DNA of 64,000 nucleotides from Montifringilla adamsi. Its lineage: Eukaryota > Chordata > Aves > Passeriformes > Passeridae. The stretch covers positions 7,619,888-7,683,887 of the forward strand of contig JAGGNK010008559.1 in NCBI GenBank assembly GCA_017590115.1. The letters run 5' to 3'. The notes beneath the pieces were generated by a model. That model searched no databases. It saw only the letters and a program-made list of their open reading frames with translations, and had not been told where the DNA came from. Shown here in pieces: positions 1-11,490 of the stretch. Every line of letters begins with the position of its first letter. Position 1 is the stretch's first letter. A program made the translations under genes and the position numbers.

Positions 1-3000
1 CCTTTTACTACTGTACTAAGACATACTCAGGATTTACAGCAACTTGTGTATGTTGAGAGGATGTGGCTCTGAACTTGTCATATAAGAGCAGAGGACCAGA
101 AATAAGTTTTCTCTGAACTGCAATAATTTTTTGGTGACTTTGTCCAATTTGTATGCCTTGTCTTATACTTTAGGACTAGAGTTGAGACAAACTCCAAGCA
201 GCAAGTTCACTCCTAACCACATACCCTGTGACACATCATAACTTACGAGATCAAGGGCCAGCACTACAGGTTTAAATCAGAAAAACAGGTCAGTGTGAGG
301 AAAAACACTTTTTATCTTTTATTTTCCTTTTTTTTTAACATAAAAGGCAATTCTTCAGCTCTGAGATGATATAAGCATTTGTATTACACCAATGAAAGTA
401 CTTTTAAAGGCAGAAATAAGCCAACACTTTCGATTCCTTTCTGATCACTGCAAATGCAATTTTCACTCTGAACTTTACATACCCCCACTTGTGATCATTG
501 CTACACTGAGAGAGTGTGCTTTAAAATGTTGAAGAACAATCCCTGCTGTCTGATTGAAAATTAAATTAGAAGTTGCTAGAAATAACTCACAGGCAAAAAA
601 TAAAACTCAAAGAAAACAATAGCAGTAGGCTAAAGAGACATATTTTTTCCTTCAGGAATGAATTCCCATCTGCTTTTAAAGAGCAACATGTTTTTCCATT
701 GCTGGGAATTGCAGCCAAGCCTAGGACAATAAAGCAGCGAAGCCAGAGGCAAGAGCAGAGGGCAAGTAAAGCTGGCTGACAGAAGCTGGGCCTAGGTCCC
801 TCTTTTATAAGCCTGTGTGACAGTGGCAGCTCAGCAGTGCCCTGCTGCGCTGGCAGCACGCACCCCTCTGCCATCCTCAGCAACTGGGAGCTCCTGGTTA
901 CTCTGCCGTGGGTGAGGTTGTGGGAAAATGGGAAGGAGAAGACAGGGAAAGGAGGCAAACAGCACAGCTGGTGCTACTGGCAAAGCCAGGCATCTCCCCT
1001 GGCCACAGCTGGTTTGGTGAAACAACAGCTGGTTTGTGCAAGCTCAAGGGAAGGGAGCTTGCTCCTGACACAGGTGATGCTCCTACTCATGTTCATTTTC
1101 CAGACACTGGACACAACACAAAACAACCCTGCAAAAGCAAACACAAGAGTGCTCACTTACAGAACCTGGGTGGATGATACCTTTAAAGTCATTAATGAAG
1201 AAAAACGTGTTGAAATCAGCTGTAAAGTTCCTGCATCTGAACTGTTTTGGCATTTAAAGAATCAACATACCAGCTCTTTGGGCTTTATGGGGGAAAAAAA
1301 GAAGCCAGGTTAGAGAAGCAAGCAAAATTTCATACCTCAGCACTGGCTGGGGCTCATTCAAATTCCACCTGGCTTTTTTCCCCAAGTTCCTGTGAGGATC
1401 ACTGTTCTTTGAGTTCCTTAGGAAGCAGTTTCGACTGTATCCTCCTGAGCTGTTAATGTGTCTGACCTTTTCGGAAACACTAATGTCCCTTCAGCCAGAT
1501 GCATTAAATCTCCCCTGCTTGATTAAACTATTAGCAAATCATTATCTCACTGAAGGAGAAAATGTTCTTTCCCAGAAGAGCTTGCCATGCATACATTTCA
1601 GTGCCAATGCTCCCCTCTACACCAAACCTTACGTTTGGCATAAATGTGCTGACTGCCAGCCATGCTCTACACCCTCACTAGGTCAGAGCACACAGCACTT
1701 TATCAGGCCTCAGCTGAGACACAACGTGATGAAAATCCACCCACTCTGGGCAACACCTCTGAAAAATGGGCGGCAGGAACCAGATCTTTCTGAAGTGACT
1801 GAAAAGAGCAGGAAGAGACAGAGTAAAGCCCCCAAGTCCTGCTTTCAGCACTGCCACGCCAATACCATTCCCAGACAACCCCAGGTGCTCACACTGCCCT
1901 CACTCCCAGTGTGCCCAAGCACATTCCGCACGTAGGAGCCTCCTGCGAGACCAGCAGCAGACAAAATCCCATGGGAAGTCCTGTGTAGTTACTTATTTCC
2001 TTTCCAGTGATTCATCTCCTTTATCCCAAACACTAACATTTGGAAAACATTCCCAATGCCAGGTATTTCCTCACCTTCCAGACACCTGTGCCAAACACAT
2101 CCTTAGCACTGACAAATGTGTGTAGGAAGGAGGTGATCCCATGCTATATTGGATGAAGGCTGAGACTTTTCCTCATCCACCCACACAAAAATGTTCACTT
2201 TTCAATGAGTGATATAAATTAACAGATCCTCTGCACCAGTCCAAGAGAAACAGTAGTGGTTCATCTGAGGCCTTAATCTTGCTACATTTCAATTTGATGG
2301 CATTCCTCACCTTGAAAATCACATTTCACTGCAATACTTCAGGCTACTATATAGGATTGAATCCACTGCCCTTAAAAAATGTTAAGCAGAAAGCCTTTTC
2401 CTTAAATCTGGAAGATCTTTTCCTTCATGTGCAGCTAGATGCAAAGAAGATAACACACCCTTATCTTTTGAATGTCCATTTTTTCCCCTCTATCTAAACC
2501 CTCTCTCTCCTTTACTGTAGATGCTCTTTACTAAACAGGCAAATCTTCCCCAGTCTCTTAAAAGGGTCTTTACCCTCCTGTGAACCTATGGTGGAACACA
2601 TCATCATTCCTTTTATACTTAGTATCTTCCTCTGTATGCAACAGAGGATTTTGGAGAGGTTTGGGTGTTTTTAATTAAAGTTACTAGTTCAAATATGTCA
2701 ATATCTGGTAAACAAGAACAAGCATGTTTTGGAATACATATTTTAGGAGTCAAAGACTTGAGTTGATTTCAGCTACTTTGCTGCTGCACAGATCTTTTTG
2801 GCATCACATCTGCTCTTATTTGAGCCAGAGCAAACCTTCATCAGCTTGCTTTTCTTCCCTTTCATTTTCTGGGCTCCCATTGAGAGTTATTGCAAAGTGA
2901 GAAAGATATTTTTTACATTAACTGTTCCACTTCGATTCAGAACCAGTGAAAGATTTACAGGTTCCAAGATTCCCACTCTGCTCTTGTGTCCCGTAAGCAT

Positions 3001-5062
3001 GGAAACTGATAATACTATAGAAACCATGCCAGCCTTGGCTTTCACCATGACCTGCTTTCCACCAGTTTAAAAGCAGTCAGTCCCCATTATCTTACTTTTA
3101 TAAGCACACTCATCTGAGGAATATTGTCATCATACCCAGATTATTTAATTTTTTATTACTTCCAACCAACTTTAAACTCAAAACAACTCAACACTTGATT
3201 TCAGTTTCTGCCTAAAACCTCCCTCTCTGCCTTTTAAATTGTAACAAAAACTTCATCTGACTGCGGCTCAGACAATAAAAGAACATCTCTCACTCTGCTG
3301 AGTTTGTTTTCCTTTTTATCACCTACTTTCTGGAACAAAATATTTCTCCAGTGGGGAAACACTCTCTTTATCCCTTGCTTGTCTAACCCCAAACTGAAAA
3401 ATGGAGCACCTAAGTTTGTGGAAAGCCCATCTTTCCTAAGGATAGCTGGCTGTGGCAGCACCATGAAAACAAGCAGTGTGAGCTCTTTGGGTCTCATTTG
3501 CTTGTACTTTAAAACATTGCTTTCAAATACTTCTGTGGTCAGATCTAATCATCCCTACTTCAGTGGGAAATGAAACAGATAAAACTTCTCAGCATGAAGT
3601 ACAACAGTGAAAATGCTCTAGGAAAAGCTGTGATCAAACTGTGAACAAGCTCACAGTGCAGATATTCTAATTATGTAAAACCATTAAAAAATTATCAGTT
3701 TTATAAAAGTTGGACCTCCTGCAATTTGGCCCAAAATAAAATGCAGTATCCCTGAGGAGGAGCCCAAGTAGTGCTGCTGAGCACTACTTCAGAAAGGTCT
3801 GGAAATGAAGATTGCACTCAAATTCAAGTATTTCCAGAAAGCTGTGGATTTCTTCAACCTAAAAGTTAACCGTACAGACATTGCTCATCTAATGTCTTTT
3901 TTCTTATTAAACTTCACTGACACACAAGAGAAGGAAACTGTAATTCACCCTCATAAATTATCTTCCACCTTCCCTCACATGAAACAGTGGGAAGTAATCA
4001 CCCCATTTTGCTATCTTGATGTATCTTTAAAGGTAGTCATTAAGAGAAACGTACATCCAGCAGGTGAACAGAGATAAGTGGTCATAAGCGATGACAGGCA
4101 AAAATACACAAGTATCTGATCTGAAAAGGGGCCAAGTTGGAAGCCAGACGCACACTGAACTATCCACTTTCCTGGCTGTTTATTCAGCTCATGTCAGGAT
4201 GATTCAACGCATCTTTACATGCAGCTCCCTATTCATACAGCATCTTCTAGTCACAAAACCAGGCATTTTCCATTTCTTTCTCTGAACAAAGGCTAGAACA
4301 GTGGAATGGGAACTTGCCATTCAGCAGCGGAAACTATTTGTAAAGCTGGGAAGCTGGAGACACTGGGAAGAAAAGGCTTTAATGAAACTGGCTGCTGTGT
4401 GTGCCAACTATCAAGACTTTATATATTCTTCCAAGGAACCCTGACTGAGGCTTTTTCTGTATTTACTCTTTACATCCCAGTTATTACAATACTTCACAAG
4501 ATGCAAAAGAAAAAAATTCATGAGAAATGCCATATTAGAAACAGGCAGATTTTTTTTTTTCCCCTGAAACCAGCCTGTAGCTGCACTCAATGACCCATTA
4601 ACTTATTTTTGGTTCTGCACAAATCCAGAACCAAGACATTTGTGACTCATTATCAACCAGGCACTGGAATTCACTACTAGCTCTTCAGCTGATCCAGATC
4701 CAAAGGAAATCCCCATATGCTTGGAATTTCTAAAATACAAGCACTGCAGTTGTTGCCTGGTAAGGCGACAGTTGCCATGTGCAACAGAGGAGATGTTTAT
4801 ATTTATGTTTTTGGAGGCTTGTAACTCAGCCAGAGGTAGATAAATTTTCCCAAGTTGCGTCACTGTCCCCGAAATATAAACATAACACTGTTACAGGTCA
4901 CTGCTCCAAAACGTGGAAGCAGTAGAGCTGTGACAATCTTCCAGACCAACATTCAAGCATGAAATTCTTTTTATTGTTGCCTTTTTTTTTTCATTGTGAG
5001 AGCCCACATTCTGGGTAGAACGATATGCTACATAAACCAGCTCGGCTCACTACATGGTGTCC

Positions 5063-5090
5063 AATCATTCATTCACTCATTCATTCATTC
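5063..5090. repeat. (CATT)n microsatellite
   Basis: About six to seven tetranucleotide CATT units lie here, with one interruption (ACTC). It is too short to call highly polymorphic, but it is a simple repeat. Confidence 0.85.
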
Positions 5091-6250
5091 CCAGAGTGCA
5101 GTCTGCCCTGTGCTGTGGAGGAGGAAAACTCTCGTGGGTTTGGCTTTGGTGTCTACTGTGGCACAGTTTCCCAAAATGACCCTACAGCACACACAGCAGT
5201 GCCCACACCAGCCAGAAGTTATGAGTAGGCAGCACAGCATTTTCCAGCCCACCAGCATCTAAGTGACAGCTAAATGAGGAAAAGCCTAGCCTGGGAGCAC
5301 CACCAGTCCTTTGAGAAGGGCCTTCAAGCAATCACACAAATCCTCCACAGTCACCCAAGACATAAGTTGAGCTTATCTTCCTGCCCTTGTAAACAGCACA
5401 CAGAGAGATGGGGAGCCAAGGCAAGCACACCACATTTTCCACTCTGCTATGGAAAAAGCAGAAGGTGGCCATGTAATTAGATGGTGTGATAATGGAGACA
5501 CTAGGGCTGGCTATAGCAAGGTGGAAATTCTGGTATTTCATACCTTTCAAGAGCTCAACTTGGCAACCTTATTAACATTCTTTGAATTTTTGAATTAATA
5601 TAATTACTCTCAATTAATTAAAATGAGGAAAGAGCGAAACATCCTTTCACGAGACACTGACACGAATAACATTCAGGGAGCAGAATGGTGACCACTAATG
5701 TACTGATCCTTCTTATAACTGCCAGGCAGCAACACCTGAGAAAGTTTCTCCTTCTGCCCAGGACAGGAAATAATTGTCTGACATCACTGTCAGAAGCTAA
5801 GTAACAGCAATGAGCTATAACAATAAGTGCTGCTGTGAAGTCTTGATTATATAGAATAGGAAAATACAAGCTTCAAAGAGACTCCTTTCAAATTCCCCTG
5901 CATTTCTTACCTCCATCTCTCCTCTCTCCTCCTGAGGCTCTCAGTCACAAGATTCCCAGAGATGTGGGGGAACTGTCTGGGAAGTCTGGAAGAGCTTGCC
6001 TCCACCTCCCTCCAGTCCTGGCAGCACCTCCTTAATGAGGCTGCCTGCAACTGTATGAAGGCTCAACCCGAAAAAGACCCTTCCCCTGGCATCACTCCTC
6101 TGATGGGGACCTTGAAGTAAAAAGTCCCAGATTGCAAAAACACAGGAATATCTGAAATATTCCCTTTCATAATTCCCACCAGCACTCCAAGAAAGCTCAA
6201 GTGACATTTGAGTTCAACTTTAAACACCATTTGTGCACTGACTCCAGGAA

Positions 6251-6257
6251 GTTTTAC
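6251..6257 (-). other. AFG2A: 5' splice site (donor) of the AFG2A exon
   Basis: Read on the minus strand the exon ends GAG and the intron begins gtaaaac. The GAG/GTAAAA junction is a usable U2-type donor, somewhat weaker than consensus at intron positions +5 and +6. It falls exactly after the SGAE codons, which is where similarity to the AAA+ family ends, so sequence and splice signal agree. Confidence 0.9.
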
Positions 6258-6422
6258 CTCCGCTCCCGAGTACTTCTGCGTGCGCTCCACGAGCTCGGCC
6301 AGGCAGACTTCATTGCTGACTGGCATGGACTGGAAATGAAGCCTGAAGATTTCTTTGCGAGTGGCTGCATCTGGCAGTGGCACGTAGATAATTCTGTCTA
6401 TTCGCCCCGGCCTCAGCAGGGC
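6258..6422 (-). CDS. AFG2A: AFG2A (SPATA5) internal exon, second AAA+ module
   Basis: AFG2A is a type II AAA+ ATPase with two ATPase modules, related to yeast Afg2/Drg1. In the 55LCC complex and in 60S ribosome maturation it uses ATP hydrolysis to remodel protein assemblies, for example release of shuttling factors from pre-60S particles. The exon encodes 55 residues in one frame with no stop. It opens with [10 protein letters not shown], the end of the second region of homology, where the two arginines in RPGR correspond to the arginine fingers that reach the neighbouring subunit's ATP. It continues through [16 protein letters not shown] and SMPVSNEV and ends at YSGAE, the start of the sensor-2 helix. 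The PLPDAATR and SMPVSNEV phrases separate it from p97/VCP, NVL and AFG2B as I remember those families. It is 165 bp, phase 0/0, flanked by AG and GT splice sites, and has about ten CpGs in otherwise CpG-poor intron. An in-frame cysteine follows NEV where I recall aspartate in the human protein; this may be a lineage difference. Confidence 0.93.
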
Positions 6423-6455
6423 CTGCAATGAAAATGTCACAGCAAAAGTTACAGC
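6423..6455 (-). other. AFG2A: 3' splice site (acceptor) and likely branch region of the AFG2A exon
   Basis: On the minus strand the intron ends acattttcattgcag directly before GCC CTG CTG AGG. A T-rich tract precedes the AG. Two branch-point-like motifs, ctgtaac and ctgtgac, lie within about 35 bases upstream. The junction places alanine of ALLRPGR as the first exon residue, in phase 0. Confidence 0.85.
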
Positions 6456-8091
6456 ACATCAAGGAAGTAAAAAAAACACAACTCAAAAACAATACCACCA
6501 CCACGACAAAATAACCAACAGTTTAAACAAAAGCATGAACCTGCACAAGAAAAGACAGTAAGGCTACTCAGCTTGTGAAATACCAGTTTATGGAAAAAAA
6601 GAATCATAAAGGAACCACAGTCATTTTCCCAAAACAATACCTCTAGACTTGTTGCAAGGTGTGCAGGAATGTTAGGACTTGGCAGAAGGACAGGTGGCAA
6701 TGGACACATCCCAAGTTCAGATCTTCCAACAAGACAAGCAGAGAAAATAAGGGTTTTGTTGGAGTGAATCTTACACTGTGGATTCACGTTGCTTTATCTC
6801 ACAATATTAGAGCTGCACATGCTTACAAACAAGCAGATTACTCCAACGAGGTTTTTTATGCAAAATAAGGTAACAACAGAGAGAGGCCAGTGATGCACAG
6901 TTTCATGCACATGTGTTTGGCCTTGCACTTTGGGTGTTCAGTTTATACTGGGGGTGGGAGGGTGGCAGAGCAAACAGACAGAAAATGTAAGATGGGACAA
7001 TGCCCACAATGGGCAGCATAGAGGGTTCAGACTGGATGGGAGGAAAAAATTTCTAGAGGAGAAGCACAGCCTCAGGGCAGGTTACTGGGGAGGCTGTGGA
7101 AATTCTGCCTTTGGGGGTTTTATGGCTCAGCAGAGGAAGACAAGTTCTCTCTGATCTGGTCTGGTGAAAGTCCTGAGCAGGAGGGGGATCACTGGGCCTC
7201 TGGAAGCTCCCTTCAAACATCTTTCTGGACAGGGTCAAAAAGTAAACTTTATCTATATATAAAACAATTATGTCCAATATAGAGGAGAAGCCAAGCTCTT
7301 AAATTTATGGGAAGGGAGGAAGCTCATTTCCCTGTTTATAAAAAAAATCTCCAAGATTTTTGAAAACCATCTACAGTAAAAAAAGTAAAAACCCTTGAAC
7401 CGTTCTTACTTAACATTTGGAAAAAAGAAAAGCAAAATACAATAATCCTATGCACAGCAAATGCGCATAAATAGTATTTAAACTAATTTTTAGAAACGGA
7501 ACAATGTTTATAAGATTCAGCATGTAACCTAAATTGTTTTTATGTTATGGTTCTCCCTTGGGTAGACTAGTTTGAGTTCCAGATGACTAGAGATATTGCA
7601 TGGCTGTCCTGGGCTGTCAGCCAGTAAGTCTTTTCCCAGCCTGATCATGTCAGTGAAAGTCATGCTGAAAAAATAGTAGGAAAGAGCTTTCCTTCCTGCA
7701 CAGCATTGATCAAGTTAACACCCTTCCTAGAGTTTCTTTAAAAAGACTGTTGTGGTGCTTCAGAGTGGAAAAATGTATCCTGAATGTTAAGAGACATCTT
7801 GTTATTTTTAAAACAAAACATAAAAATGCTCAGCAGAAAGTGCATGGTCCTGTGGTGCTGCATGGAGCTGTGCAAGGACAGAGCAAGGCTGGGAAGCCCA
7901 CATGTCCATACCCAGCCCAGCACCCTGTGTCTGCAGCAGCCAATGCTGGATCCCTACAGAAGAGAGCAAGAAATAAGCTGTCCACTGATATTTGCTGAGC
8001 AGACTGTGCTGTTTTCCACGCCGGGTAAACCCACCCAAGAATTCAGCTCACTGACAATGTCTTGATCAGTGTATAATTCAGTGTCTAAATG

Positions 8092-8119
8092 GTGTGTGTG
8101 TGTGTATGTGTGTGTGTAT
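8092..8119. repeat. (TG)n microsatellite
   Basis: A TG dinucleotide run of about 28 bases, with one TA interruption in the middle and another at its 3' end. Confidence 0.9.
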
Positions 8120-9722
8120 GGGGATGTTGCTATTTTTTGCCAACACACTTGAAAGAGAAATTTGCATGTTTCAAGACTAGGCTTGGAGAGAGTGGAATTA
8201 CATTGCAATTGTGTTCTGCATGCTCTTAAGGAAATGCCCATAGCTAATTCTATTATTTAGAAGAAACAATAAATGTTCACAAGAGTACGGTGGTGCCTCT
8301 TTCAAAGCAAGACAGGTTTCATCAGGATGCCCAGATAATTAGAACATCTTCTAGAGCCAGCTTAACTTCCCACTGAGGAACGACGAGGGCTATGGTGCAG
8401 GTGGGACCGGGAAAATGCTCAGTGCCAATCAGCTGGGAGCAAGCACTCATTGCCTGCTCTCAGTTCCAAGACACAAAAAGCACAACTGCAGATTGAACAC
8501 AGTGAACATACTTTTTCTGGTCAGTGACTAAAATCTGTGTTTCCTTCAGTTTGTCCCCAGTGCTTTGTGTTTTACATATGTTGGTAGTTGAAAGCCCAAG
8601 TTTTAAGCATGCTATCATTACTTTTTTGCTACAATCAGGCCCAGGGACCTTATCCAAGGCGACCAGATGTGCTGGGAACTGTACAAAAAAAGCACAAGTC
8701 AGTTGCAGCAATGCATGCTGGCTACATCAACACAGACAAAAAGGAGAGAAAATATTCTATAACCTCAGCTTGAGATGAGAGTCAGACTCCCTCCAGCCCC
8801 TGCAGACAAAAGCAGATTGAATGGAGAGCTGGTCTCCACCAGCCCTCCCGATGTGACGACCCTGGGAGACCCTGGGCACAGCCAGACTGCCCCTGGCTCT
8901 GCTGCCATCACCTTGGCCCCTTGGCAAGCCACCAGTCTCCCCCTCTCCATGCTCCTGAGGAGCTAAAATCAGCACAAGAGGATGAGAAAGAGGCCTGCTT
9001 TGACCTGTCCGGTGTTCCTGGAGGAAAAAGGCCTGGTGAGGGGCCAGGGGTGGGCTGCAGAGCTGCTCTGCTGCTAGATGCTCAGAACACAACGGCAAGT
9101 CAAGGCTTCTCTCATTTGCAGGACATCACACTGCCCTCCCAGGCTTTTCATCTCTGCACTCTTCTCACAGAGATGCTTTTCCTTTCTGGCCAAAATAATT
9201 CAGAATTCAGAACCAAGCTGCATGCAGAGGCTGGCAGTAAGGGAACAAGACATACCTCATGATGTCTTTGCTCACTGGAGAGAAGTGAACTCTTCTGGGT
9301 TGCTTAAGGAAGCCTACTGGGGCACATGATGTGGGCACCTGCAGCACTTCAAGCCCAAGGCCCAGGTCATGCTAACCAGCAGGGCTGAGTTGGATGGGTG
9401 CTGGCACCACATTTCTCCTCAACGCTATTTTTTGTACAGACCTAGAAGCTACTGCTTTTCTCAGTGGGATGTTGTGGGATCCAGCCTTCACCATAAGGCT
9501 TTGGAGATGGCAGCTCCAAGCACACCATGACTTTCACAGGCCATTCCAGAAGATGGAGCTTCAATCTTGCAACAAGCACTTGAAAATGGGGAGGAGAGCA
9601 ATAAGGACAGCCAGGTCACCTCTGGGCCAGCTCTACTGTCCTAGGCTGGGTGCAATTGGATTAGGTGGTGACCCACCAGCAAGGCACGAGGATGGCTCCA
9701 TTCTGTAGAACGGGAGGAGGAA

Positions 9723-9782
9723 GGATTCAGCAGGAGGATGGACCCAAGCTGTGGAGCAGGAGCAGGAGGGATTCAGCAGGAG
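9723..9782. repeat. Imperfect direct repeat in a G-rich AGCAGG stretch
   Basis: GGATTCAGCAGGAG occurs at 9723-9736 and again at 9769-9782, 46 bases apart, within a GCAGGAG-rich plus strand. It is a small two-copy repeat, possibly the seed of a minisatellite. Confidence 0.7.
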
Positions 9783-11293
9783 CAGGCGGTGGCTCAGCTG
9801 AACAGGAGCAGAGGTAGCAGGGGGAGGGTGAAGAGTTGAAGCGGGGCTGCAGGCCTGGGCAGATGCAGCTGCCGGGAGCGAGAGATGAACTGCTCGCGAC
9901 TGGGAGATGCAAACCCGATTCGGGGCAAGCAGCACACAGGAGGTGGGAAGTTGATGGGGCCAAAATTAATTGATGTGTGCACAGAGCTACATAACTCACT
10001 GATGTTGAGATGCGAGGGCTGCATAATTTACTTCAACCAAGAAGGGCACAAAATTAAGCAATTGGGGTTTTGGTAGAAACCAGAATACCTCAAACCTAGA
10101 ATACTTCATACCACGGAGCAATTCTTCTGCAGGTTCAAGTGATTATTTTTTGTTGTTACCACAACAGTTCTGAAAGGGCTCTAAGTACTCATGCATTGAA
10201 AGGTTATGAGTGGTACACAGACACAATGCTCCTCTGGGGAAGACTAGGAATGTGGGATAATTCTCATGTAATATAGAGTACCATCGACAGCAAAACCACA
10301 GTTTTTAAAGGAGAAACTGCTCACCTTTCAGAAAGAAATATTTCATTTTGCTGTAATTAAAATGGAGTATTTTCTCAAAATATATAATTGGAAAAGACAG
10401 CTAGGTCAAAAACATGTATTTTGTGTGCAACTATGAAGACAATTATTTCAGGAAAGAAAACATTAATAGGTAAGCCTGGAAAATATTTGTGGTTCCTGTT
10501 AAGAATGGACCAGATTTAACCTTAGGGCTTTGCTAATTTTCCTCCTCTTCTTTCCCCCTTTTTTTTAAGCATCTACCTTTAGTTAGCTTTGTCAAAGGTT
10601 ACTTGGCCATTTAAAAAATCACACTGTCACAGAATGCAGGAACTACAACAATGGCAGAGGCATAACTAACTGAGCTCTCTATGGGACGGGAAAAAAAATT
10701 ATTTTCCTACTGATAGGAATCTTGCAGTCATGCTGAATTCATCAAAAGCATTCTTAATCTTATAACAAAAACTCACACATGAACTGTGCGAGAGAGTAAC
10801 CTAACTTTAGCAAAAATAAATACAACTTGAAAACTCCCAAGCAGTAAGTGGGATATTGAGGCAAGAGAAAGCAAATCAGTTCAGGAGGTAGAGAAGCTCA
10901 TTTGGAGAATCAGTGTTACTGCATATTCTCTGCTGCAATTAATCTCCACAAGTAGGAACAAAGTTTTATACTAAATTTGTTTCCTTTCAAGCAAATACAT
11001 TGCTTTTAATGCAAAACCTAAAAAATGCAACTAAAAGTTTAATTTTGCCTCTGGAGTCTGTTGGGATTAGATCACTGATGAAAATGAGAGAACTGGGAAT
11101 AGTTTCTTTGTAACTCAATCCTTCCAATTTAGATTAACAATTGCTATTTATGAACTGTGGTAGGGGCTCCTACTTACATGGACTCCTCAATACAAGAGAT
11201 GCTCTATATCTTGTAACCTCATTGGGTAATTGGGCAGTTTTTTTTCCTTTCATCATTACAGTATTTGAACATTTTTAAGTCATTTTAAAGAAA

Positions 11294-11490
11294 CAGAATC
11301 ATAGAATGGCCAGGATTGGAAGGGACCTTAAAGATCATCCAGTTCTGCCATAGGCAAGGACACCTTCCACTAGACCAGGTAGCTCCAAGTCCCATCCAGG
11401 CTGGCTTGGAACACATCCAGGGATGGGGAATCCACAGCTTCTCTAGGAAGCCTGTGCCAGGGCCTCACCACCCCATCACAGCCTTCCTGC
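11294..11490 (-). mobile_element. CR1 LINE 3'-end fragment
   Basis: The plus strand opens with CAGAATCATAGAATGG and continues GGAAGGGACCTTAAAGATCA, then GACACCTTCCACTAGACCAG and GGGATGGGGAATCCACAGC. This is the reverse complement of the avian CR1 3' end, so the element lies on the minus strand, the same orientation as AFG2A. It is 5'-truncated, as most CR1 copies are, and similarity fades after the CCTCACCACCCC segment. Moderate divergence from the consensus suggests an old, immobile copy. Confidence 0.93.

Larger units (their letters stand above)
1..6257 (-). other. AFG2A: AFG2A intron downstream of the exon (partial)
   Basis: This is intron sequence lying 3' of the 6258-6422 exon on the minus strand; its far end is outside the window. 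It is mostly AT-rich unique DNA with scattered short A and T runs. I looked on the minus strand for the next AFG2A coding segment, which in the family continues the sensor-2 helix after SGAE with a hydrophobic stretch and a Cys-Arg-Glu-Ala motif, and did not see it, so the intron is probably longer than 6.2 kb. A slightly GC-richer stretch at about 830-1080 and a CATT microsatellite near 5063-5090 are the only local departures. The open frames here have no recognisable protein similarity and overlap one another on both strands, as chance frames do. Confidence 0.75.
6456..11293. other. AFG2A: Intron block: unique DNA, TG microsatellite, G-rich repeats
   Basis: This block has no recognised gene. 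It contains a TG microsatellite (8092-8119), an exon-like open segment on the plus strand (8639-8773), two GC-richer stretches at about 8770-9080 and 9340-9930, and a small imperfect direct repeat (9723-9782). From about 10080 to 11290 it is plain AT-rich sequence in which I see nothing further. Confidence 0.6.

Noticed and set aside
837..1313. 158-codon open frame in a GC-richer stretch
   Set aside because: It overlaps other frames on both strands, and the translation is unrecognised and lacks exon-like splice boundaries.
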